From Pseudodesulfovibrio alkaliphilus (GTDB lineage Bacteria > Desulfobacterota > Desulfovibrionia > Desulfovibrionales > Desulfovibrionaceae): 64,000 nt of DNA. A program made the position numbers and the translations under genes. The notes under the pieces are model-generated. The model worked only from the letters and a program-made list of their open reading frames with translations, was not told the DNA's origin and made no database searches. Positions 7,132-15,407 of this stretch are shown in pieces (within the stretch, counting starts at the first letter, position 1; each line of letters opens with the position of its first letter). The DNA lies in contig NZ_WODC01000002.1 of NCBI RefSeq assembly GCF_009729555.1, positions 296,962-360,961 of the forward strand, given 5' to 3'.

Positions 7132-8859
7132 CTAGACCTTGGCGCCCTGCAGTTCGTCAACATCCAGATCCCATACCACGCCATGAGGCGGCAGGGGATC
7201 GGTTTCGAAGAAACGGGGCAGCTTGTCGTCCATCTTGGTGAACCCTGCACGCTCGTTGAACGCCTGCTCGTCCTTGAGGCAGTTGATGCCAAGGTTGACC
7301 AAGTCGTCGGCGCTGAAGGGCTTGCCAGTGTAAGCCTGGACCAGGTCGGCCATGGCCTGGACCCCGTTTGGCGCATCAAGGACCGCGAAAGCAACGAACA
7401 GGCAGAAGCCCATGGAGTCGATGGCTGCGGTGGCCACCTGGAGGTTCTTGGAGAGTTCTACGTTGCCTTCCTTCTTGTGGCCGTCGATGTCTCCGCCCAC
7501 CTTGAGGATGTTCTGAGCCACGCCGTAACCGGCGGTGTGGTCCGCTCCCATGGCCGAGGTGGCGTAGGTGACTCCCACCCCCTTGACCGCACGGGGGTCG
7601 TAGGCGGGCATGGACTGGCCCTTGACCGTGGGCAGACGGTCCACGCCGAAGGCGCCTCCGGCGAAGTCCACGCCGTTGCCCATGATCATACCCATGGGAT
7701 CTTTGGTGCCCACCTTGGAGAGCAGTTCGATGGATGCCTTGCCATCGCCCCAGGGGATGATGCCGCCGTCCATGGCGATTGCCAAAGTGTTGCCCACCTC
7801 GATGGTGTCCATGCCCTTTTCATCACAGATGCGGTCGATGGCAGCGATGTCGTCAATGTCCTTGATCATGGCGTTGGCACCCAGGGCCCAGACCGTTTCG
7901 TACTCGAAACCGGAGGTCAGGTACTCGCCTTTGGCATCGTTGTACTGTTGGGAGCACTGGATGATGCAGCCCGCATGGCAGCCTTCGGTGGTTTTGCCGC
8001 CTCGGGCGTTGATGACTTCGGCAATCTTCTCGCCTGATATGTCGGCGGCATGGTCAACTTGGCCCAGGCGGAAGTTCTTGCCCGGCAGGGCACCGGCCTC
8101 ATTGACCACGTTGACCAGGATGGAGGTGCCGAAACCGGGCAGCCCCTGGCCGGTGACAGGGTGGCCCTGAAGGATTTCGACCCAGGTCTTGCGAGCGGTT
8201 TTGAATGCCTCAACGTCGACTGCGCCGACTTTGTTGCTGACAGCAGGATCAAGGATGATCGCCTTGATTTTCTTGGAGCCCATGACTGCGCCGGTGCCAC
8301 CCCTGCCAGCCGAGCGGGCGGGCCGCTTGTAGGGGTCGGTGAACTGGATGGTGGCGGTCAGGCGCAGGGTCTCGCCGGCCGGGCCGATCATGGCCGCCAC
8401 CAGTTTGTCGCCGTATTCGGCCAGCAGCTTGTCGTGGGCCGGGTAGTTGTCCATGCCCACAATGGGTGTTGCATCCTTGAAAGTCACCTTGCCATCGCTG
8501 ATGAACAAGGTGGAGAAGGGGGCTCCTTCTTCGGGTTTATCTTCAAGGATGATGGCCAGCAGGTCCATCTTCGGCATTTTGTGAGCGAAGAGGCCGCCGG
8601 AATTGGACTCCTTGATCCCCTTGGTCAGGGGCGACTTGGTCCCGACCGAGACGCGGCCGGAGTTGGCTGCGGTGGAGCCGCCGAGTAGGCCGGTGGCGAT
8701 GACGAGCTTGTTCTCGGCCGAGAGCGGATGGCAGTCGGCAGGAACCTCGGTATTGATGATGCGGGAGGTCAGTGCCCGGCCGCCAAGATTGGCGTAGTTG
8801 CCGGCGTCCTCAAAGGTGTACTCTTTTGTACGGGTGTTGATTCTCAGGATCTTTGGCAT
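7132..8859 (-). CDS. aor: Tungsten aldehyde:ferredoxin oxidoreductase
   Basis: Oxidises aldehydes to acids with ferredoxin as acceptor, using tungsten bound by two pterins and one 4Fe-4S cluster. The 575-residue protein has the pterin-binding GRGGTGAVMGSKK segment, the cluster cysteines in CHAGCIIQC (C-x2-C-x3-C) and the fourth in INCLKDEQAFN near the C-terminus. I chose the ATG at 8859 with a GAGGA site upstream, since an earlier start adds 22 unrelated residues. The tungstate transporter and MoaD/ThiF-like genes on the same strand support tungsten rather than molybdenum. Confidence 0.95.
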   Translation of the reverse strand: MPKILRINTRTKEYTFEDAGNYANLGGRALTSRIINTEVPADCHPLSAENKLVIATGLLGGSTAANSGRVSVGTKSPLTKGIKESNSGGLFAHKMPKMDLLAIILEDKPEEGAPFSTLFISDGKVTFKDATPIVGMDNYPAHDKLLAEYGDKLVAAMIGPAGETLRLTATIQFTDPYKRPARSAGRGGTGAVMGSKKIKAIILDPAVSNKVGAVDVEAFKTARKTWVEILQGHPVTGQGLPGFGTSILVNVVNEAGALPGKNFRLGQVDHAADISGEKIAEVINARGGKTTEGCHAGCIIQCSQQYNDAKGEYLTSGFEYETVWALGANAMIKDIDDIAAIDRICDEKGMDTIEVGNTLAIAMDGGIIPWGDGKASIELLSKVGTKDPMGMIMGNGVDFAGGAFGVDRLPTVKGQSMPAYDPRAVKGVGVTYATSAMGADHTAGYGVAQNILKVGGDIDGHKKEGNVELSKNLQVATAAIDSMGFCLFVAFAVLDAPNGVQAMADLVQAYTGKPFSADDLVNLGINCLKDEQAFNERAGFTKMDDKLPRFFETDPLPPHGVVWDLDVDELQGAKV

Positions 8860-8968
8860 ATGCGTCCTCGCAATTTTTAAGATGATGGACGTGTGGGCAA
8901 ACGCATGTTTGACTTGCGCTGACAATATGGATTATCTATGCACCGTAGAAATAAAAAGTCAAAGAAAA

Positions 8969-9002
8969 CATTATATTATGCTCGAGATGGCATAATGTAA
9001 TG
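8969..9002. promoter_or_regulatory. Long palindrome in the aor divergent promoter region
   Basis: CATTATATTATGC (8969-8981) and GCATAATGTAATG (8990-9002) match as an inverted repeat at 12 of 13 positions around an eight-base spacer. The repeat lies between AOR and a divergent gene, 35 bases before the latter. Its AT-rich half sites resemble ModE operators (TTATAT-type arms), so it is a candidate site for the ModE-like regulator of the window. Confidence 0.6.
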
Positions 9003-9036
9003 CTGGGTTGAATACCCGGGTAAGGTGTGAAAAGGC

Positions 9037-9621
9037 ATGAAAAAGAACGAAAAACGCCTGCGTGTGCGCATGAGCCACCAAGGCAGACTGGCCTGGAATT
9101 TTTTGCTTCAAAAGGGATTTTATCTTGTCGGCCAGGCGGGTATGACGGTGCGTGAGTTCCTGGCCGCAGCCCTGGGCTATGACGACAGGACCATCGAGGA
9201 GCAGGTTCGGACCATCTTTCTCAACAGCAGTCCCATGGATGACATTGATTCGGCGCATGTCCGGGACGGCGACAGGGTGGCCCTGGGCGGTGCCATGCCC
9301 GGCCTCATCGGCATCTGCATGGGCCGCGACAATCCCTACAAGGGATTCCGCAGCGACATTTCGGTCCGGGCTGATGAAACAGTGGCGGACAACAGTGAAC
9401 CCATCGGCGTGTTCGTCAAGATTTTCAGTACGCTGGCCGTGGATACCGGCGAGGCAGTTCTGGCTCGGGGCATCATTCTGGACGCCGCAGATCTGGCCGA
9501 ATTTCTCTCCCGCCAGCAGGCGCACCTGCTTCCTCTTGACGGTCAATCCGTTGAATACCAACTGGCCGAAGCCCGGACCATGACAGGCCGCGTGGTCGTG
9601 TCCGTGGAGTTTGTCGGCTAG
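9037..9621 (+). CDS. Unknown protein with an internal MoaD-like stretch
   Basis: I do not recognise this 194-residue protein as a named family. Residues about 36-90 (TVREFLAAALG, IFLNSSP, VRDGDRVALGGAMPG) run parallel to residues 29-75 of the MoaD protein 2 kb away (TVRSLVAKLG, IFINSA, IRDGDRVGLFPPVGGG). The carrier's terminal Gly-Gly is replaced by a continuing chain, so it cannot act as a normal sulfur carrier. No signal peptide or membrane segment is seen. It diverges from AOR over a shared palindrome, and I infer a role in AOR or tungstopterin function. Its stop overlaps the stop of the convergent gene. Confidence 0.75.
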   Translation: MKKNEKRLRVRMSHQGRLAWNFLLQKGFYLVGQAGMTVREFLAAALGYDDRTIEEQVRTIFLNSSPMDDIDSAHVRDGDRVALGGAMPGLIGICMGRDNPYKGFRSDISVRADETVADNSEPIGVFVKIFSTLAVDTGEAVLARGIILDAADLAEFLSRQQAHLLPLDGQSVEYQLAEARTMTGRVVVSVEFVG

Positions 9622-9959
9622 TCCGGGCAGCCCAGGCCCGTGGCATAGACCTTCAGTTTATCCACCTGCTCGGCGTAGCGCCTTTGGTTGATCACATCTT
9701 CGGTTTCGTAGCGGGAGACGTTGTCGTTCAATGCCCATGCTATCTTGTGGCAGGCTTCTTCCCGTTCATTAGCGGGCATGGCATCAAAGGAGTCGCCGTA
9801 CTTTTCTTTGGCACTCCGGTAGGCTTTTTCCGCGATTCGGAATTCCGAGTCCGCCATCTCACGCAATCTGTAGATGTCATCAATGTCTTGGGCGGGCGCT
9901 GTTGCCGCCATCAGCAAAACCGCCAGGGCCAGCGCGGCCGTCCCAGAGAATTTGAACAT
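9618..9959 (-). CDS. Small periplasmic protein of unknown function
   Basis: A 113-residue protein with a clear signal peptide (hydrophobic residues 8-19, ending TAPAQ-D). The mature part is charged and mostly helical, with cysteines in EACHKI and near the end (GLGCPD) that might form one disulfide. It converges on the AOR-divergent gene with overlapping stops. No family recognised. Confidence 0.75.
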   Translation of the reverse strand: MFKFSGTAALALAVLLMAATAPAQDIDDIYRLREMADSEFRIAEKAYRSAKEKYGDSFDAMPANEREEACHKIAWALNDNVSRYETEDVINQRRYAEQVDKLKVYATGLGCPD

Positions 9960-10260
9960 GGCAGGAACCTCCGTGATTGGTGATGCCTTCTGCCTATCAC
10001 AGTACCTATTCGATAAAAAGGTTTACTCCATAGGTGAAAGCGTGAAAAAATTACGTTCTGACCAGGAAGCTGTTTTGAAAAAGATCAGCACAGCCTTGGC
10101 CAGCCAGCAGACCAGTTTGACCGGGCAGACGATGACCAGCAGAGATTAAGTGTTTCAAATTAAAGTGGTTCGCGAAGCGTTGCAGGAGTGAAAGACAACG
10201 CGCTTCGACCATGCAAAAACAAAGGCGGCCCCGAGTTCACGGAGCCGCCTGGATGGTCGG
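9960..10260. other. 301-base gap; only a doubtful small frame and a terminator
   Basis: Between the small periplasmic gene and tRNA-Val. It contains the tRNA terminator and a possible 35-codon plus-strand frame, GTG at 10042 to a stop at 10149, which has only a weak AGGTG upstream and no recognisable product. An imperfect GCGAAGCG/CGCTTCG inverted repeat lies near 10172-10207. I see no convincing gene here. Confidence 0.5.
10212..10250 (-). terminator. Rho-independent terminator of tRNA-Val
   Basis: On the minus strand a seven-base AGGCGGC/GCCGCCT stem with an inner CCG/CGG stem is followed by TTGTTTTTGC. It begins 11 bases after the encoded CCA of the tRNA gene. Confidence 0.85.
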
Positions 10261-10337
10261 TGGTGGGCGATACGGGATTTGAACCTGTGACTTCCACCGT
10301 GTGAAGATGGCACTCTGACCAGCTGAGTTAATCGCCC
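10261..10337 (-). tRNA. tRNA-Val (anticodon CAC), CCA encoded
   Basis: Seventy-seven bases fold as a tRNA: acceptor GGGCGAT/ATCGCCC, D-arm ACTC/GAGT, anticodon stem CCATC/GGTGG, T-arm ACAGG-TTCGAAT-CCTGT and an encoded CCA at 10263-10261. The anticodon CAC lies at 10303-10301 after the invariant U33 and reads GUG valine codons. A consensus promoter and a terminator flank it, so it is a single-gene transcript. Confidence 0.95.
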
Positions 10338-10376
10338 ACTTAGTTCGTCTGCGGGCTTGCCGCCCGAAGGAGAATT

Positions 10377-10405
10377 CATATAGCCGCATGGGTTTCGCTT
10401 GGCAA
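10377..10405 (-). promoter_or_regulatory. Sigma-70 promoter for tRNA-Val
   Basis: TTGCCA (10405-10400), a 17-base spacer and TATATG (10382-10377) on the minus strand, about 40 bases before the tRNA. Both the spacing and the hexamers are near consensus. Confidence 0.7.
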
Positions 10406-10458
10406 GCATTTTTTCCGGGTTGGGAAAAAAAGACCCGGATTCATTGCGCAAGACGGAG

Positions 10459-12561
10459 TCATGAGCGGCTGACGCAGCCCTCCTCGCTGCACTCCCGTGC
10501 GGGCAGATCGCGGTTGTAGCAGGTCAGGCCGCAGCGCAGGCAGCGGCAGGCTTCGTGTTTGGCCTCCTCGCTGCTCAGGGCGCCCTCAATTTCCTTGAAG
10601 GTGCAGACGCGTTCGTCGCAGCCGATGAGGTGCGGCACGGTGGAGCGCTTGCGGTATCCCACGTCGGGCACATGGGTGAACATGGTGTAAGGGATGAGAT
10701 CGCGCTGAACCTTGGCGGAGTAATGAGGTGCGCCGTCGGTCAGGTACTGGTGGATGGAGCGTGCGGCCTTGCGCCCCTCGCCCAGGGCGGTGATGACGAT
10801 GCCCGGCCCGGTGTGCATGTCGCCGCCTGTGAAGACATGGGGCAGGGCGGTCTGGAGCGTGACAGGGTGCGCGTCCAGGGTGCGCCATCTGGTCTGTTTC
10901 AGCTGGCAGTTGCCCTCCTCGTCGTAGAGGCAGGAAAGCTCGGGCTTCTGGCCGATGGCCGTGTACACGGTGTCCGCCTCGATCAGGGCCGCGGATCCTT
11001 CAACGGGAACAGGGCTGCGGCGTCCTGATTCGTCCGGCTCGCCAAGCTCCATGCGGATGTACTCCACATGGGTGACATGGCCGGATTCGTCGCTGACGAT
11101 GCGGGTGGGGGCGGCCAGAAAAAGGTATTTGACGCCTTCTTCCTCGGCCCCGATGATCTCCTCGATGTTGGCAGGCATCTCGCCCTTTGTTCGACGGTAC
11201 ATGAGAGTCACCTCCGCGCCAAGACGGACGCTGGTGCGGGCCGTGTCGATGGCTGTGTTGCCGCCGCCGATGACCACGACCTTGCGCCCCACGCCGGGGT
11301 CCATGTTCAAACCCACCTTGGTCAGAAACTCGGTGCCGGTTTCCACGCCCTTGGCGTCTTCGCCCTCGATGCGCAGGGTCATGTTCATCCACGCGCCAAT
11401 GCCCAGAAACACGGCCTCGAACCCCTCTGCCTTGAGGCTTTCGAGATCGAAGTCAGTGCCAAACGTCTTTCCGTGGACAACGTCGATCCCCAGACCGAGG
11501 ATGCCTTCTATCTCCCAGTCAAGGACAGCCTTGGGCAGCCGGTACTCGGGGATTCCGTAGCGCAACTGGCCGCCCAGCTTGGGCATGGACTCGAAAATGG
11601 TCGGGCTGTGGCCCAGGCGACGCAGGAAGAAGGCGCAGGAGAGCCCGGCCGGACCGCCTCCCACCACGGCCACCCTGCGGCCGGTTTCAGGCGCACAGGG
11701 GATGGGCAGATGCTGGCCCGAGTTCATTTCCCAGTCGGCAACATAACGCTTGACCATGTTGATGCCCACCGGAGCGTCCACATGGGTTCGGCGGCAGGCG
11801 CTCTCGCAGGGATAGGGGCAGACCCGGCCGATGGTCAGCGGCATGGGGATACGTTCGCGGATGGTCTCGAGCGCCCCGGCGAAGTCGCCCCGCGATGTCT
11901 GCTCGATGTAGCGGGGGATGTTGATTTGTCCGGGGCAGCGCTGGCGGCACGGGGCGAGGCAGTCGGTGATCTCGTTGAGGTGTGCCAGTCGGGCGGTCAT
12001 GCCCCAGATGGTGATGACTCCCCGCGGGCAGACCTGGGCACAGGCTCCGCAGGCGGTACACAGGGCCGGGTCCACCACGGGGTAGCCGTGAGGGCCCATT
12101 TCGATGGCTCCGAACTGGCAGGCCGTGACGCAGGTGCCGTGCCCCAGACACCCTTCCGGGCACATCTTGTTGCCGCCGTAGAGCAGGTCCTGGGCGCGGC
12201 AGTCGCTTACTCCCGCGTAGTCGTAGATTTCCTCGGCGCGGATGCCGCCGGTGCAATCCACAAAGGCGATCTGCTTTTCCATGGACGAGAAGCTCAGGCC
12301 CATGATGGCTGCAACATTTGCCGCCACCTCGTCGCCGCCGATGACGCAGACCGTGGCCCCCGCCCGGCCGCTCACAACGCCCTGGGCCGCGGCGGCGCAG
12401 CCAGGGAAGCCGCAGCCACCGCAGTTGGCTCCGGCCAGGACGCTCTCCACCTCGGCGATGCGCGGGTCTTCGTAGACGTAGAGGAGCCTGGAGGCCATGG
12501 CCAGAATGGCTGCCGCCGAAAACCCTATGCCCAGCAGGACAAGAACCGATGTCAGGATCAT
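10459..12561 (-). CDS. rnfB: RnfB fused to a GltD-like flavoprotein
   Basis: RnfB passes electrons from ferredoxin into the Rnf complex. Residues 1-28 hold the membrane anchor, C47-C50-C55-C72 the first Fe-S site, and C134-C178 two ferredoxin clusters (CPEGCLGHGTCVTAC, CTACGACAQVCP). From about residue 190 to 700 the chain matches the small subunit of glutamate synthase and similar NAD(P)H flavoproteins: cysteines 201-209 and 248-256, an FAD site (VVGGGPAGLS, about 299-308), an NAD(P)-type site (VIGGGNTAIDTA, about 430-441) and a C-terminal CRCLRCGLTC. Ordinary RnfB is 180-300 residues. The fusion would let a pyridine-nucleotide flavoenzyme contact Rnf directly. It is the last gene of the operon. 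Confidence 0.93.
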   Translation of the reverse strand: MILTSVLVLLGIGFSAAAILAMASRLLYVYEDPRIAEVESVLAGANCGGCGFPGCAAAAQGVVSGRAGATVCVIGGDEVAANVAAIMGLSFSSMEKQIAFVDCTGGIRAEEIYDYAGVSDCRAQDLLYGGNKMCPEGCLGHGTCVTACQFGAIEMGPHGYPVVDPALCTACGACAQVCPRGVITIWGMTARLAHLNEITDCLAPCRQRCPGQINIPRYIEQTSRGDFAGALETIRERIPMPLTIGRVCPYPCESACRRTHVDAPVGINMVKRYVADWEMNSGQHLPIPCAPETGRRVAVVGGGPAGLSCAFFLRRLGHSPTIFESMPKLGGQLRYGIPEYRLPKAVLDWEIEGILGLGIDVVHGKTFGTDFDLESLKAEGFEAVFLGIGAWMNMTLRIEGEDAKGVETGTEFLTKVGLNMDPGVGRKVVVIGGGNTAIDTARTSVRLGAEVTLMYRRTKGEMPANIEEIIGAEEEGVKYLFLAAPTRIVSDESGHVTHVEYIRMELGEPDESGRRSPVPVEGSAALIEADTVYTAIGQKPELSCLYDEEGNCQLKQTRWRTLDAHPVTLQTALPHVFTGGDMHTGPGIVITALGEGRKAARSIHQYLTDGAPHYSAKVQRDLIPYTMFTHVPDVGYRKRSTVPHLIGCDERVCTFKEIEGALSSEEAKHEACRCLRCGLTCYNRDLPARECSEEGCVSRS

Positions 12562-12574
12562 GATCGAAAAACTC

Positions 12575-13150
12575 CTAGGAGGCCATGCCCTTGAAGGCGA
12601 AGAATGCCAGCGACATCAACCCGGCCATGATCAGGGCCAGGGGAGTGCCGCGCAGACAGGTGGGCACACGCGCCAGATCGAGCCGCTCGCGGATGCTCGC
12701 CAGCACCACCAAGGCGAGCAGGAATCCCGCACCCGAAGCGATGGAAAAAACGATTGTCTCAAGCAGGGTGTATTCTTCACGCTGGCAGATGATGGCGATG
12801 CCGAGAACGGCGCAGTTGGTGGTGATCAACGGCAGGAAGATGCCAAGCGACTTGTAGAGCGGGGGCACGACCTTTTTCAGGAACATCTCCACGAATTGGA
12901 CCAGGGAGGCGATGACCAGGATGAAGGTGATGGTCTGAAGGTAGGCGAGGTCGAGGGGCACAAGTAGGAAGCGCTGGACGCACCATGTGATGGCGGCGGC
13001 CATGGTGGCCACGAAAACCACGGCCAAGCCCATGCCGATGGCCACTCCCGACTCCTTGGACGTGCCGATGAACGGGCAGTTGCCCAGGTATTGGGCAAGG
13101 ACGATGTTGTTGACGAAGATGGCTGCGATGACGAGGGTGAAATAGTCCAT
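12575..13150 (-). CDS. rnfA: Rnf complex subunit A
   Basis: Integral membrane subunit of 191 residues with six expected helices. The half-site cysteines that share a membrane-embedded Fe-S centre with RnfE are visible in YLGNCPFIG (near residue 25) and TTNCAVLG (near residue 110). It lies nine bases after rnfE and 13 before rnfB. The length is standard. Confidence 0.95.
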   Translation of the reverse strand: MDYFTLVIAAIFVNNIVLAQYLGNCPFIGTSKESGVAIGMGLAVVFVATMAAAITWCVQRFLLVPLDLAYLQTITFILVIASLVQFVEMFLKKVVPPLYKSLGIFLPLITTNCAVLGIAIICQREEYTLLETIVFSIASGAGFLLALVVLASIRERLDLARVPTCLRGTPLALIMAGLMSLAFFAFKGMAS

Positions 13151-13159
13151 ACGGCCTTC

Positions 13160-13837
13160 CTATATCCTTGGCTTGGTGGCGCACAGGCCGCAGGTCTTGC
13201 AGTCGTGAACCGGGCCTTCAATGGCTTCGAGTCCCCTGGTCTTGCGTTGCCAGTTGGTCAGGGCGTTCATTCCCGCCAGCACCAGCCCGAGGCAGACGAA
13301 GGCGCCCGGTGCCTCGATCATGAAGGCGAAGGGCTCAAACCAGTCGCCGGTCAGTGTCATGTCAAACCATGTGCCATAGCCGAATATCTCCCGGATGCTG
13401 CCGAGGAAGGTCAAGGATAGGGTAAAGCCGATACCCATGCCCAGTCCGTCTGCCACGGCCAGATGGGTAGGGTTTTTGGAGGCAAAAGCCTCGGCCCGGC
13501 CCAGGATGATGCAGTTGACCACGATCAGGGGCACGAATATGCCGAGCTGGAGATAGAGCGGATACGCGTATGCCTGCATGAGAAGCTCCACACAGACCAC
13601 CAGCGAGGCGGCCACCACGATGAAGCAGGCGATGCGGACCTTGGCCGGGATGATCTTGCGCAGCAGCGAGACGAGCAGATTGGAGAGGGTGAGAACAAAG
13701 ATCACGGCCAGCCCCATTCCCAGGCCGTTATATGCGGTTTTGGTCACTGCCAGCACCGGGCACAGGCCGAGTACGATCTTGAAAGGAGGCAGGTCCTTCC
13801 ACAATCCTTTGGAAAATTCCTTCGACAATCTGTTCAT
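13160..13837 (-). CDS. rnfE: Rnf complex subunit E, with an extra cysteine tail
   Basis: Paralogue of RnfA, 225 residues. The conserved cysteines lie in LGLCPVLAV (near residue 26) and VVNCIILG (near residue 110). The C-terminus ends with VHDCKTCGLC, a CxxCxxC motif not needed by the core family, which could bind metal or an Fe-S cluster at the membrane face. The start overlaps rnfG by four bases. Confidence 0.94.
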   Translation of the reverse strand: MNRLSKEFSKGLWKDLPPFKIVLGLCPVLAVTKTAYNGLGMGLAVIFVLTLSNLLVSLLRKIIPAKVRIACFIVVAASLVVCVELLMQAYAYPLYLQLGIFVPLIVVNCIILGRAEAFASKNPTHLAVADGLGMGIGFTLSLTFLGSIREIFGYGTWFDMTLTGDWFEPFAFMIEAPGAFVCLGLVLAGMNALTNWQRKTRGLEAIEGPVHDCKTCGLCATKPRI

Positions 13838-14424
13838 GGCGTGTCCTGGAGGCCCCAGTGCTCGGGGAGTCTGTCCTTGATTCTTGAGTATTTGCGGATA
13901 GCTTCGTTGATGGCGGCCACGGTGGCGGTGGACGAGAAGGTGGCCCCGGCAACAGCTGCAATGTCGCCGCCCTGGCTGTGCAGGGCCAGATCATGCCCCG
14001 GACGGCGAGCGAACTGCTCTCGAAACTCGGGTTCAACCACTCGCGAGCCCAGACCGGGCGTTTCCTTGTGGGTGGTGATGCCGATGCCTGCCAGGGAATC
14101 GTCGGCAACGAGGAAGCCGACCATGACGCCGATGTCGCCGCCGTATCCCCGGCCAAAGGTCTCGAAGGCCACCCCTGTGAGTCTGCCGTCAACCATGGCC
14201 GGAAAGACCGTGACCGTTTCGCCCTCAAGGTCGACGGCCACGCGGTCCTGAACCGGATGGTTGTCTGCTGCCGTGAATATCTGTTGCAGGGCCGGACCCT
14301 GCACGAAGGTCAGCACCTGTTCTTCGATTCGCGGACCAGTGGCCTGACGCACGGCGGCCAGTGTCAGCCCCGAGAGGCCGCAGATAAGCGAAAGGACGAG
14401 GATCATCCGCAATGCTTCGCGCAT
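13834..14424 (-). CDS. rnfG: Rnf complex subunit G, FMN-binding
   Basis: A 196-residue subunit with one N-terminal membrane helix (residues 7-24) and a periplasmic FMN domain. ApbE attaches FMN to a threonine in an S/T-G-A-T type motif; here the motif is A-G-A-T at residues 159-162, with T162 as acceptor. I chose the ATG at 14424 because AAGGAGGA lies upstream; the frame is open much further, but that stretch lies inside rnfD. It overlaps the end of rnfD by 22 bases. Confidence 0.93.
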   Translation of the reverse strand: MREALRMILVLSLICGLSGLTLAAVRQATGPRIEEQVLTFVQGPALQQIFTAADNHPVQDRVAVDLEGETVTVFPAMVDGRLTGVAFETFGRGYGGDIGVMVGFLVADDSLAGIGITTHKETPGLGSRVVEPEFREQFARRPGHDLALHSQGGDIAAVAGATFSSTATVAAINEAIRKYSRIKDRLPEHWGLQDTP

Positions 14425-15407
14425 GTGGCGTTGTCCTCCTTTTCCTGGGCAAGTATGTAGGGGCCGCCAAAGGGCCTGGGCCGAATCCGGTCGAGCAGCG
14501 GAGTGAAGAGATTGGCCAGCAGGATGGCAAAGGGGACGCCGTCCGGGTAGATGCCGTAGACCCGGATGATGATGACCATGATCCCGGCCAAGAGGCCGTA
14601 TATCAGGCTTGGAATGCGCCCGATGGGCGAGGACGCCGGGTCCGTGGCCAGGAAGAATGCGCCAAGGACCGTGCTTCCCGTCAGCAGGTGGAACAGAGGC
14701 GCGGCATGGGTCGCGGGGTCGAGGACCTGGTAAATCCAGGCCGTGGTCAGCAGGCCGATGATGAAGGCGGCGGGAATCTCCCAGAAGATGTGCCGCCGGA
14801 TCAGCAGGAAGATGCCCCCTGCCAGCAGTGCCGCCACATGGACAGCGCCGAGCCCGCCCAGCTGGTGCCCTGTGAACAGGGACATGGGGGTAAGTGAGGC
14901 CACGGCGTCTGCGCCGAAATATTTCAGGAGCTGCAGCGGATCGGGCAGGGTAGTGCCGAGCATGGTGGCGTTGGTGTCCATGGCCTTTGGCCAGGAGAGA
15001 GTGCAGATGGACCAGCCCACCAGGGGCGGGCACAGGGGGCTGGCTCCCAGGCCACCAAAGACGGCCTTGCCCAGTCCGACTGCGGATGCCGAGCCGACCG
15101 TGACCAGCCACCAGGGAGCCGATGCCGGGAGCAGGCAGGCGAAGAGCAGGCCGATAAGGAGGGCGCTGAGGTCGTCCACGGCCGGGTCGCGTCCCGCGAG
15201 CCTGTTGCACAGGGCCTCGGTGGTCACGGCCACGGCGCAGGAAAGGGCCATGACGCGCACAGCATCCATGCCGAACGCCATGGCGGCCATTATTACTGCC
15301 GGCATAAGTGCGATGATTGTTTCGCCCATGTGTCCCCTGATGCTTTTGCCGCAATGGACATGCGGGGCCATGGAAACGGTCAGGATAGGATGTTGCGGTC
15401 TAAGCAT
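14403..15407 (-). CDS. rnfD: Rnf complex subunit D
   Basis: Membrane subunit of 334 residues with roughly nine hydrophobic segments, opening with HPILTVSMAPHVHCG, the RnfD/NqrB start. RnfD carries a second covalent FMN. The acceptor is not certain here; the best candidate is in MLGTTLPDPLQLLK, where the canonical motif has the form TGATPLxxLK. The DPASSPIG segment near residue 260 is also typical. It overlaps rnfC by eight bases. Confidence 0.93.
   Translation of the reverse strand: MLRPQHPILTVSMAPHVHCGKSIRGHMGETIIALMPAVIMAAMAFGMDAVRVMALSCAVAVTTEALCNRLAGRDPAVDDLSALLIGLLFACLLPASAPWWLVTVGSASAVGLGKAVFGGLGASPLCPPLVGWSICTLSWPKAMDTNATMLGTTLPDPLQLLKYFGADAVASLTPMSLFTGHQLGGLGAVHVAALLAGGIFLLIRRHIFWEIPAAFIIGLLTTAWIYQVLDPATHAAPLFHLLTGSTVLGAFFLATDPASSPIGRIPSLIYGLLAGIMVIIIRVYGIYPDGVPFAILLANLFTPLLDRIRPRPFGGPYILAQEKEDNATCAKHCG

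Noticed and set aside
10042..10149. A 35-codon GTG frame between two genes
   Set aside because: Only a weak ribosome site, no recognisable product and no neighbour link; noted in the gap entry rather than called.
10388..10440. CCGGGT/ACCCGG hairpin before rnfB end
   Set aside because: The T-run lies in the loop and not after the stem on either strand, so it is not called as a terminator.
11068..12594. A 508-codon plus-strand open frame opposite rnfB
   Set aside because: A shadow of the rnfB codon pattern; low-complexity product without motifs.
14425..15354. Upstream extension of the rnfG frame through rnfD
   Set aside because: The extension is out of frame inside rnfD, has no membrane or FMN features, and rnfG has a good ribosome site and start at 14424.
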